Origin: Ramlibacter pallidus
GTDB lineage: Bacteria > Pseudomonadota > Gammaproteobacteria > Burkholderiales > Burkholderiaceae_C
Direction of reading: 5' to 3'
Length of the DNA: 64,000 nucleotides
Assembly: GCF_015070875.1 (NCBI RefSeq)
Contig: NZ_JADDIV010000003.1
Location: forward strand, 1 to 64,000
In this document: piece after piece, positions 48,525-55,761 of the stretch
How the letters are laid out: each line of letters begins with the position of its first letter
Position numbering within the stretch: the first letter of the stretch is position 1
Position numbers and translations under genes: made by a program
Notes under the pieces: generated by a model
Databases searched by the model: none
Told to the model about the DNA's origin: nothing
Seen by the model: only the letters and a program-made list of their open reading frames with translations

Positions 48525-49865
48525 GTGGCGCGACGACGGCTCCCCGCGGTGGCGTGCGCCTGCGTGCTCGCCGCGCTTTCGGCGAACGCGGCCGCGCTCG
48601 ACCTGCTGCAGGCGTGGCAGGCCGCGCAGGCGAACGACCAGCAGCTGCGTGCCGCCCGCGCCGCGGCCGAAGCCAACCGCGAGCGCCTGCCGCAGGCCCG
48701 GGCGCAGCTGCGGCCGCAGGTCAGCGCGAGCTTCAGCCGCAACCGCAACGAACTCCGCTCGGAGCAGGCCGGGTTCCTGGGCATTCCGGTGCAGGAGCAC
48801 GAGCACTACACGAGCGCCAGCGACGCGCTCACGGTGCGCCAGCCGCTGTACCGGCCGCAGCTGACCGCGCAACTGCGGCAGGCGCGGGCACTGGTGGCCA
48901 ACGGCGACGCCGTGCTCGAGACCGAGGAGCAGAAGCTGGTGATGCGGCTCACGCAGGCCTACCTGGAGGCGCTGCAGGCCGAGGAGCAGCAGCGCCTGGT
49001 GGAAGTCCAGCGGCTTGCCTTCGTGGCGCAGCTCGATGCGGCGCGCAAGGGCTTCGCCGCCGGCGGCGGCACGCGCACGGACGTCGACGAGGCGCAGGCC
49101 CGCATCGACCTCAACACGGCGCAGGCGCTGGAGGCGCGCCAGTCGGTCGACTTCGCCCGCCAGCAGCTGGCGATGGTGGTCGGCGCCCCCGTGCAGGAAC
49201 TCGCCCCCATCGCCGTCGACCGCCTGCCCCTCGCCGTGCCGCAGCCGGCGCGGCTGGAGGAGTGGCTGGCGCGCGCCGAGGCCGCCAGTCCCGAGTTGCG
49301 GGCCGGGGCGGCGCAGCTGGAAGCCGCGCGCGAGGCGGTCCGTGTCGCGCGGGCCGGACACCATCCGACGCTGGACGCCATCGCCCAGGTCAGCCGCAGC
49401 GAGAGCGACAACCCGACCCGCGTCGATTCCAAGTACCGGCAGGCCCTGGTCGGCGTGCAGCTCACCGTGCCGCTCTACGAGGGTGGGGCGGTGAATTCCC
49501 GCATCCGCCAGGCATTGGCCGAGGCGGAACGCGCGGAGGGCGCGCTGCAGGCCACGCGCCTCGACCTGGGTTCGCGCGTGCACCGCGAATTCCGGGGCGT
49601 CACCGAAGGGATCGCGCGGGTGCGCGCGCTGGAGCAGGCGGTGCGGTCGAACGAGCAGCTGGTGCAGTCCAGCCGCCGCTCGCAACAGGCCGGCGCCCGC
49701 ACCATCCTCGACATCCTGAACGCCGAACAGCAGCTCGGCACCGCGCGGCGCGACCTGGCGCAGGCGCGGTTCGCCTACGTCCTGGCCCTGGTGCGCCTGC
49801 GCGCCCTGGCGGGCGACATGGGCGAGGCGAGCCTCGCCGAAGTCAACGGCTGGCTGGCGCGCTGA
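48525..49865 (+). CDS. TolC-family outer-membrane channel of the type I exporter
   Basis: A 446-residue protein with a signal peptide (ending near SANAAA) and the two repeated helical-hairpin halves of TolC-type channels (LDLLQAWQAAQANDQQLRAA; PLYEGGAVNSRIRQALAEAE; ILDILNAEQQLGTARRDLAQ). AAGGAGG seven bases upstream supports the GTG at 48525; a GTG at 48519 overlapping the previous stop is the alternative. It closes the ABC-ABC-HlyD-TolC operon and converges on a Bug receptor gene 21 bases away. Confidence 0.93.
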   Translation: MARRRLPAVACACVLAALSANAAALDLLQAWQAAQANDQQLRAARAAAEANRERLPQARAQLRPQVSASFSRNRNELRSEQAGFLGIPVQEHEHYTSASDALTVRQPLYRPQLTAQLRQARALVANGDAVLETEEQKLVMRLTQAYLEALQAEEQQRLVEVQRLAFVAQLDAARKGFAAGGGTRTDVDEAQARIDLNTAQALEARQSVDFARQQLAMVVGAPVQELAPIAVDRLPLAVPQPARLEEWLARAEAASPELRAGAAQLEAAREAVRVARAGHHPTLDAIAQVSRSESDNPTRVDSKYRQALVGVQLTVPLYEGGAVNSRIRQALAEAERAEGALQATRLDLGSRVHREFRGVTEGIARVRALEQAVRSNEQLVQSSRRSQQAGARTILDILNAEQQLGTARRDLAQARFAYVLALVRLRALAGDMGEASLAEVNGWLAR

Positions 49866-49886
49866 GCGCGGGCCGCCGAGGCGATC

Positions 49887-50867
49887 TCACTTGTCCGCCC
49901 AGGGCATCGCCTGCCACAGCTGCCGGAACCCGCCCTCGGCTTCCTTGAGCTCCGCCTCGTAGCGTTGCGGCGGCAGGTAGCGCAGCGGCGCGAAGTGGTT
50001 CGCGGCCTTGGCCTGGAACTCCGGGTCGGCGGCGGCCTTCTGGATGGCGTTCACCAGCTGCTCGCGCACCGGCGGCGGCAGGCCCCTGGGCGCCGCGATG
50101 CCGCGCAGCGAGGCCATCACGATGTCGTAGCCCTGTTCCTTGAAGGTCGGCACGTTCGGCGCGAGCGTGGTGCGCGCGGTGCTCATCTGCCCGAGGTGGC
50201 GCAGCGGCGTGCCACCCTTGGCGTACTGCAGGGCCTCGCCGATGTTCATGGCGGCCATCATGATCTGCTTGCCGGCGATGGCGTTGTGCACTTCGGCCGC
50301 GCCCTTGAACGGCACGTGCGTGAGCTTCACGCCCGCCGCGCGCTCGAACATCAGCGCCGCCAGGTGGTCGTCCGAGCCGATGCCGGTGGTGCCGTAGGTG
50401 ACGGCGCCTGGGTTCGCCTTCGCGTAGGCGACGAGTTCCTTCAGGTTCCGGATCGGGCTGTCCGCGTGCACGGAGAAATTGCCCGGGTCGTCGATGACGT
50501 TGCCCAGCAGGTCGAAGCCCTGCCAGTGGAAGTTCGACTTGCGCTCGATCGGGATCGTCAGCACGTTGGGCGTGTTGATGAAGCCGATCGTGTAGCCGTC
50601 CGGCGCCGCGTTGGCCACCTCGGCGAAGCCGATGCCGCCGCCGGCGCCGGCGCGGTTGTGCACGACGATGCTGGCGTTGTTGCCCAGGTACCTGGCGATG
50701 TAGGGCGCCATCACGCGGGCGATGATGTCGGTGCCGCCGCCGGCGCCGTAGGCGACGACCATCTTGACCGGTTGCTCGGGGTAGGCGGCGTGCGCGGCGA
50801 ACGGAGCGGCCGCTGAGAGCAGCAGGGCCGGCAGCAGGCGGCGCAGGAGGGCGGAGTACGTCTTCAT
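49887..50867 (-). CDS. Bug-family tripartite tricarboxylate receptor
   Basis: A 326-residue periplasmic binding protein with a signal peptide ending in AAHA. Family landmarks are YPEQPVKMVVAYGAGGGTDI, VHNRAGAGGGIG, DGYTIGFINTPN, VTYGTTGIGSDDHLA and THVPFKGAAEVHNAIAGKQ. Bug proteins bind carboxylates for TctAB-type transporters or for signalling; no tctA or tctB is in the window. It is the last gene of the minus-strand operon after the FMN oxidase and RraA-like genes, so its ligand is probably the hydroxy acid they handle. Confidence 0.9.
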   Translation of the reverse strand: MKTYSALLRRLLPALLLSAAAPFAAHAAYPEQPVKMVVAYGAGGGTDIIARVMAPYIARYLGNNASIVVHNRAGAGGGIGFAEVANAAPDGYTIGFINTPNVLTIPIERKSNFHWQGFDLLGNVIDDPGNFSVHADSPIRNLKELVAYAKANPGAVTYGTTGIGSDDHLAALMFERAAGVKLTHVPFKGAAEVHNAIAGKQIMMAAMNIGEALQYAKGGTPLRHLGQMSTARTTLAPNVPTFKEQGYDIVMASLRGIAAPRGLPPPVREQLVNAIQKAAADPEFQAKAANHFAPLRYLPPQRYEAELKEAEGGFRQLWQAMPWADK

Positions 50868-50880
50868 GGCAGGCAGGGCA

Positions 50881-51558
50881 TCAGCGCGGCTGCGGATCGC
50901 AGCCGATCGCCTTGAGCTTCACGTCGATCCAGGAGGTGTCCAGTGTGCCGGCCGCGATGTCGGCCAGCGCCTTCTCCTCGGCGGCCATCTTCTCGCGCAC
51001 GGCGGCGAGCACCGCCTCGGCGTCGTCGCAGGGGACGCACAGCAGGCCGTCGGCGTCGCCGACGACCAGGTCGCCGGGCTGGATCACCATGCCGTCGATC
51101 GCGATCGGCACGTTGATCTCGCCGGGCCCGTCCTTGTAGGGGCCGCGGTGGCTGATGCCGGCCGCGTAGACCGGGAAGTCCCCGGCGGCGATGATGGCCG
51201 AGTCGCGCACGGCGCCGTTGAGCACCACGCCGGCCACGCCGCGCTGGATCGCGGTCCCGACCATCAGTTCACCGTAGAGCGAGTTGGTCAGGTCACCGCC
51301 GGCATCCACGACGATCACGTCGCCGGGCTGCGCCATCGTCAGCGCCTTGTGGATCATGAGGTTGTCGCCGGGCCGCGTCTTCACGGTGAGCGCCGGGCCG
51401 GCAAGGTAGCCGCCCCTGTGCATCGGGCGCAGCCGGGCGCCGCCCGCCGTCAGGCGCGCCATGCAGTCGCTGATGTTCGCCACCGGCACGTCGCGAAAGG
51501 CCTGCACGAGGTGCCCGGCGACCTGGCGCCGGCGCTGGAGGATCTGGAGACCGACCAT
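50881..51558 (-). CDS. RraA-like / 4-hydroxy-4-methyl-2-oxoglutarate aldolase-family protein
   Basis: A 225-residue member of the RraA/HMG-aldolase superfamily: VANISDCMARL, GPALTVKTRPGDNLMIHKAL, GDVIVVDAGGDLTNSLYGEL, GVVLNGAVRDSA and GDLVVGDADGLLCVP. The conserved G-x-x-x-D and N-G-x-x-R-D residues of the aldolase site are present, so it may split a 4-carboxy-4-hydroxy-2-oxoacid or decarboxylate oxaloacetate rather than act on RNase E. Its gene lies 28 bases after the FMN oxidase gene and 13 before the Bug receptor gene, forming one operon. Confidence 0.88.
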   Translation of the reverse strand: MVGLQILQRRRQVAGHLVQAFRDVPVANISDCMARLTAGGARLRPMHRGGYLAGPALTVKTRPGDNLMIHKALTMAQPGDVIVVDAGGDLTNSLYGELMVGTAIQRGVAGVVLNGAVRDSAIIAAGDFPVYAAGISHRGPYKDGPGEINVPIAIDGMVIQPGDLVVGDADGLLCVPCDDAEAVLAAVREKMAAEEKALADIAAGTLDTSWIDVKLKAIGCDPQPR

Positions 51559-51586
51559 GGGATTCCTTGGGGATGGGTGAAGGGGT

Positions 51587-52828
51587 TCAGGCGGGTTCGG
51601 CCCGCCGCAGGTAGCTGGGATCGAGGGCGTCGAGCGACGTCACGCCCAGCATCGCCATGTTGCGCGAGACCTCGTCGCGCAGCAGGGCGATGCCCTTGCG
51701 CACGCCGTCCTCGCCGGCCACCGCCGCCGCGTAGTTGAAGGGCCGGCCGACGAAGACGAACTTCGCGCCGAGCGCCAGCGCCTTGAGCACGTCGGTGCCG
51801 CGGCGAAAGCCGCTGTCGATCATCACCGGAACCTGCGGGCAGGCCGCGACGATCTCGGGCAGCACGCGCAGCGGCGCGACCGTGGAATCGAGCTGGCGGC
51901 CGCCGTGGTTCGACACGATGATCGCGTCGGCCCCGTGCTCCACCGCCAGGCGCGCGTCGCGCACGTCGAGGATGCCCTTGAGTACCAGCTGGCCGGGCCA
52001 CATGGCGCGGATGCGGCGCAGGTGCTCCCAGTTCAGGTGCCCGCGGTCCGAGAAGTCGCGCTCGACGCTCGCCGACAGGATGGGCGCGCCGCGCCAGGCG
52101 TAGTTGTTCTCGAAATGCGGCATGCCGTGCCGCACCAGCGTCTTCAGGAAGGTGCCGAACAGCCAGCGCGGATGCGTGAGGCCCTCCCACGCCAGCCGCG
52201 CGCTGGGGCGCAGCGGGGTGGAGAAGCCGGCGCGCACGTTGTTCTCGCGGTTGGAGGCGATCGAAGCGTCCACCGTCACGACGAGGGTGCGGAAGCCCGC
52301 CGCCTGCACGCGCTGGACCAGCGCGGCGATCTCCGCGTCCGCGCCGGGCAGGTAGGCCTGGAACCAGGCGTCCGGGTTGGCCGCCACGATCTCCTCCATG
52401 CGGATCAGCGAGGAGCCGCTCATGACCATGGGGACGTTCTCCCGCGCCGCGGCCTGCGCCAGCACCAGGTCGCCGCGGTAGGCCGACAGGGCGCTGATGC
52501 CCATGGGCGCCAGGCCGAAGGGCGCGGACCAGCGCTTGCCGAGCACCGTCGTGGCGGTGCTGCGGCGCGACATGTCGATCAGCACCCGCGTGACGAACTC
52601 GTACTGCTCGAAGGACCGTGCGTTGGCCCGCAGGGAATGGTTGCGCTCGACCGCGCCCGAGATGTAGGCGTAGACCGGCCGCGGTAGGTGGCCGCGCGCC
52701 GCGCGCTCGAAATCGTCGAGCGACAGGATGTGGCCCAGCCGGCCGGGCAGCGCCACCGGGCCGGAGGCGGCCGGCGTCGTCTGGGGCGCATGCCTGGCGG
52801 CAGTGCCGGCGGAAGGATCGAGCTGCAT
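51587..52828 (-). CDS. FMN-dependent alpha-hydroxy acid oxidase/dehydrogenase
   Basis: A 413-residue member of the glycolate/lactate oxidase and mandelate dehydrogenase family, which oxidise L-2-hydroxy acids to 2-oxo acids. Motifs are PVYAYISGAVERNHSLRANA, APMGISALSAYRGDL, the catalytic SNHGGRQLDST, MIDSGFRRGTDVLKALALGA and FVGRPFNYAAA. The ATG at 52828 is chosen because an in-frame ATG at 52873 falls inside an operator sequence repeated upstream of another gene. First gene of an operon with the RraA-like and Bug genes, divergent from lysR. Confidence 0.9.
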   Translation of the reverse strand: MQLDPSAGTAARHAPQTTPAASGPVALPGRLGHILSLDDFERAARGHLPRPVYAYISGAVERNHSLRANARSFEQYEFVTRVLIDMSRRSTATTVLGKRWSAPFGLAPMGISALSAYRGDLVLAQAAARENVPMVMSGSSLIRMEEIVAANPDAWFQAYLPGADAEIAALVQRVQAAGFRTLVVTVDASIASNRENNVRAGFSTPLRPSARLAWEGLTHPRWLFGTFLKTLVRHGMPHFENNYAWRGAPILSASVERDFSDRGHLNWEHLRRIRAMWPGQLVLKGILDVRDARLAVEHGADAIIVSNHGGRQLDSTVAPLRVLPEIVAACPQVPVMIDSGFRRGTDVLKALALGAKFVFVGRPFNYAAAVAGEDGVRKGIALLRDEVSRNMAMLGVTSLDALDPSYLRRAEPA

Positions 52829-52861
52829 GTCGGCCGCAAGTGTGTCCCCGCGCCATCCATG

Positions 52862-52905
52862 CGTCCAATACATAATGAGCCTTCTTTTGATGCCGGCAAG
52901 GCATC
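52862..52905 (-). promoter_or_regulatory. LysR compound operator, copy A (oxidase operon / lysR)
   Basis: On the minus strand: GATGCC-N5-GGCATC (52889-52905, a T-N11-A LysR box), then AA, a 10-base gap, and ATTATGTATTGGACG (52862-52876). A GGGGACAC follows at 52842-52849. The box ends six bases before the lysR ATG, so it can serve both directions and self-control. Confidence 0.8.
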
Positions 52906-52911
52906 GCCAAG

Positions 52912-53820
52912 ATGATCGACATCCGCCAGCTGCGCTACTTCCAGGCCGTCGCCGAGGAACTGCATTTCGGCCGCGCCGCCGCCCGCCTGGCGATCGCGCA
53001 GCCGGCGCTGTCGCGGCAGGTCCAGCAGCTCGAGGAGGAGCTCGGCACGCCGCTGCTGCGGCGCACGCAGCGCCGCGTGGAACTGCTCCCGGCCGGGGCG
53101 CTCCTGCTGGAACGTGCCCGGGCGATCCAGCAGGAACTGGCGCGCGCGGTCGCCGACACGCGCCGGACCGGCGCCGGCGAGATGGGCCGGCTCTCGGTCG
53201 GCTTCATCCATTCCTCGACGTATGGCCTGCTGCCGTCGATCGTGGGACGTTTCCGCCAGCTCTATCCGGGCATCGCGTTGGAGCTGCACGAGCTGCCCAT
53301 CACGGCCCAGCACGCGGCGCTGGTGCGGGGCACCATCGACATCGGCCTGCTGCGCGTGCAGGCCGCGCCGGCGGAGCTGGAGGTCGTCCCCGTGCTGCCC
53401 GACCCCTTCGTGCTCGCGGTCCCGTCGCTGCATCCGCTCGCGGGCCGCACGCGCGTGCGCCTGCGCAGCGTCGCCGACGACCCGTTCGTGATGTTCTCGC
53501 GCGACGAGGCGCCGCTGTTCCACGCACGCGTGCAGGCGCTGTGCGAGCAGGCCGGGTTCCGGCCGCAGGTGGCGCAGCATGCGACCCAGATCCACACCGT
53601 CATCGGTCTCGTCGGTGCGGGCCTCGGTGTCGCCGTCGTGCCGGCGACCGGACGGAACCTGCACCCCCGCAACGTGCGTTTCCTGCAGCTGTCCGACAAG
53701 GCCGAGCCGGTGCACATCGCGCTGGCCTGGCGGCGCGGGCAGGAGACGCCGGCGGGCCGGTCGTTCCGCAAGGTGACGCAGGAGGTCGTGGCCAGCCTGC
53801 TGCACGGCGCCGGCCGCTGA
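52912..53820 (+). CDS. LysR-family regulator of the hydroxy-acid operons
   Basis: A 302-residue LysR regulator: helix-turn-helix in residues 1-60 (MIDIRQLRYFQAVAEELHFG, AQPALSRQVQQLEEELGTPL) and an effector-binding domain from about 90 (GRLSVGFIHSSTYGLLPSIV; HTVIGLVGAGLGVAVVPATG). Identical operators with a T-N11-A box stand before its own gene/oxidase promoter and before the Bug-dehydrogenase operon, so it should control both. The effector is likely a small carboxylate handled by these operons. Confidence 0.93.
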   Translation: MIDIRQLRYFQAVAEELHFGRAAARLAIAQPALSRQVQQLEEELGTPLLRRTQRRVELLPAGALLLERARAIQQELARAVADTRRTGAGEMGRLSVGFIHSSTYGLLPSIVGRFRQLYPGIALELHELPITAQHAALVRGTIDIGLLRVQAAPAELEVVPVLPDPFVLAVPSLHPLAGRTRVRLRSVADDPFVMFSRDEAPLFHARVQALCEQAGFRPQVAQHATQIHTVIGLVGAGLGVAVVPATGRNLHPRNVRFLQLSDKAEPVHIALAWRRGQETPAGRSFRKVTQEVVASLLHGAGR

Positions 53821-53828
53821 GGCCGCAC

Positions 53829-53872
53829 GATGCCGCGCGGGCATCAATGGCGCCGAAATTATGTATTGGACG
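53829..53872 (+). promoter_or_regulatory. LysR compound operator, copy B (Bug-dehydrogenase operon)
   Basis: GATGCC-N5-GGCATC (53829-53845), then AA, a 10-base gap and ATTATGTATTGGACG (53858-53872), followed by GGGGACAC at 53887-53894. Spacing from box to 15-mer equals that of copy A; the bases in the gaps differ, so selection rather than recent duplication is suggested. Confidence 0.8.
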
Positions 53873-53923
53873 GCCGGCGGCGCGGCGGGGACACTCCGCC
53901 GCGACAGAACCAGGAGACACACG

Positions 53924-54871
53924 ATGACCCTCAACCGCCGCCAGGCCACGCTCGGCCTGCTCGCCGCCGCCGCCGCGCCCGCCTGGGCGCAGGAATGGAC
54001 CCCCGCGCAGCCCATCACGATCCTGGTGGGCTTCGCGCCCGGCGGCTCGGCCGACCAGATCGCGCGCCAGCTGTCCTTCGCCGCGAAGGGGATCCTCCCC
54101 GTGCCCGTGCTCGTGGTGAACCGGGCCGGCGCCGCCGGGGCCATCGCCGCGCAGGCGGTCGCCGAAGCCAGGCCGGACGGCTACACGCTGTTCGTCGGGG
54201 GCGGCAGCGAGACCACTTCGGTCGGCAACTTCAAGGCCTTGCCCTACGACCCGCGCAAGTCCTTCACCACGGTGATCAAGGTGTCGCGCGCGCCGAGCAT
54301 CCTGGCCGTGCGCGCGGATTCGAAGTTCGCCGACATGAAGGCTTTCCTGGCCGAGGCGAAGCAGGCGCCCGAAAAGGTCTCCTACGGTTCCACGGGCGAA
54401 GGCGGGATCTTCCACGCCACCGGCCTGGTGCTGGAGAAGCAGGCCGGACTGAAGCTGCTCCACGTGCCGTACAAGGGCGCGGCGGATGCCATGAACGCGC
54501 TGCTGGGCGGCCAGGTCGATTCCGCCTTCGGGGCCTACGAGGAGATGAAGCCGATGATCGATGCCGGGCGCGTGCGCCCGCTGGCGCTGTTCTCGCGCAG
54601 CCGCCTGCCCGGCCTGCCGAACGTGCCGACGATGACCGAGATCGGCGTGCCCGTGGCGCTGGACAACATGAAGGGCCTGATGGGTCCGGCCGGCCTGCCG
54701 CAGCCGGTCACGCGCTACCTGCACGATGCCTTCCGCAAGGCCATGCAGACGCCGGCCTGGAAGGAGTACGTCGCCAAGTCGGGCCTGACCGAGGACTACG
54801 CCGAAGGGCCCGCGTTCCAGAAGGAAGTGGTCGAGGCGTACGAACTGATCGGCAAGGCGCTGGCGCGATGA
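53924..54871 (+). CDS. Bug-family tripartite tricarboxylate receptor
   Basis: A 315-residue periplasmic receptor with a signal peptide (ending near AWAQ). Motifs are QPITILVGFAPGGSADQI, VVNRAGAAGAIAAQAV, DGYTLFVGGGSETT, VSYGSTGEGGIFHATG and LHVPYKGAADAMNALLGGQ. The ATG is fixed by AGGAG upstream; an in-frame ATG at 53861 lies within the shared LysR operator and is not used. Its stop overlaps the dehydrogenase start (ATGA), so receptor and enzyme are made together. Confidence 0.91.
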   Translation: MTLNRRQATLGLLAAAAAPAWAQEWTPAQPITILVGFAPGGSADQIARQLSFAAKGILPVPVLVVNRAGAAGAIAAQAVAEARPDGYTLFVGGGSETTSVGNFKALPYDPRKSFTTVIKVSRAPSILAVRADSKFADMKAFLAEAKQAPEKVSYGSTGEGGIFHATGLVLEKQAGLKLLHVPYKGAADAMNALLGGQVDSAFGAYEEMKPMIDAGRVRPLALFSRSRLPGLPNVPTMTEIGVPVALDNMKGLMGPAGLPQPVTRYLHDAFRKAMQTPAWKEYVAKSGLTEDYAEGPAFQKEVVEAYELIGKALAR

Positions 54872-55761
54872 AGGCTTTCGATCCGCAGGCCCGGGTGGGC
54901 TTCATCGGGCTCGGCGTGATGGGCGGCGGCATGGCGCATTGCCTGCTGCGCGCGGGCTACGCGCTGACGGTTCAGGCGCGGCGCACCGACGCCATGCAGC
55001 CGTTCGTGGCCGCCGGCGCCGTCGCCGCCGCCACGCCGGCGGAGCTGGGGCGGCGCTGCGACCTGGTGTTCCTGTGCCTGTCCGACGACGCGGCGGTGGA
55101 GCAGGTGCTGTTCGGCCCCGGCGGGCTGGCGGAGGGCCTCGCTTCCGGCAGCTGTGTCGTCGACACCAGCACCATCGCCGCCGCCTCGGTGCGCGCCTTC
55201 GGCGAACGGCTGCGGGCCGGGGCCATCGCCTTCCTCGACGCGCCCATCAGCGGCGGCCAGCAGGGCGCCGAAAGCGGCACGCTGAACACCATGGTCGGTG
55301 GCGAGGCCGAGGTGGTGGAGGCTTGCCGGCCGGTGCTGTCGGCGTTCTGCAGGACGATCACGCACGTGGGCGCGCTCGGCGCCGGCCAGACCGTCAAGGC
55401 CTGCAACCAGGTGGCGGTGGCCGGCGCGCTGCTCGGCGTCGCCGACGCGATCGCCCTGGCGAAGTCGCAGGGCGTGGACCCGGCCGTCATGCGCGACGTG
55501 CTGCTGGCCGGCACCGCGCGCAGCTTCGTGCTGGAAAAGCACGGGCAGCGCGTGATCGCCGGCGACTTCCAGCCGGGCTTCCGCGCCCACCTGATGCGCA
55601 AGGACCTGCGCATCGCCTTGCGCACGGCACGCGCGGCTGGCGCCTTCCTGGCCGCGGCGCCGGTCGCCGAGCAGTTGCTCGACGAGGTGGTGCAGGGCGG
55701 CGACGGCGAACTGGACTGGGCCGTGCTCGGCCGTCTGGTGCAACGGAAGAAGTCCGGCTAG
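54868..55761 (+). CDS. NAD(P)-dependent beta-hydroxyacid dehydrogenase
   Basis: A 297-residue member of the 3-hydroxyisobutyrate dehydrogenase / tartronate semialdehyde reductase family. The Rossmann motif is VGFIGLGVMGGGMA, the substrate motif DAPISGGQQGAESGTL and the catalytic Lys sits in GAGQTVKACNQ; FRAHLMRKDLRIAL follows. It reduces or oxidises a 3-hydroxy acid such as tartronate semialdehyde/glycerate. The substrate is not determined. The gene converges on the hybrid kinase gene with a four-base overlap of stops. Confidence 0.9.
   Translation: MKAFDPQARVGFIGLGVMGGGMAHCLLRAGYALTVQARRTDAMQPFVAAGAVAAATPAELGRRCDLVFLCLSDDAAVEQVLFGPGGLAEGLASGSCVVDTSTIAAASVRAFGERLRAGAIAFLDAPISGGQQGAESGTLNTMVGGEAEVVEACRPVLSAFCRTITHVGALGAGQTVKACNQVAVAGALLGVADAIALAKSQGVDPAVMRDVLLAGTARSFVLEKHGQRVIAGDFQPGFRAHLMRKDLRIALRTARAAGAFLAAAPVAEQLLDEVVQGGDGELDWAVLGRLVQRKKSG

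Noticed and set aside
52829-52873. N-terminal extension of the FMN oxidase from an ATG at 52873
   Set aside because: That ATG is part of an operator repeated before an unrelated gene.
53861-53923. N-terminal extension of the Bug receptor from an ATG at 53861
   Set aside because: It lies in the shared operator, would bury the signal peptide, and AGGAG supports 53924.
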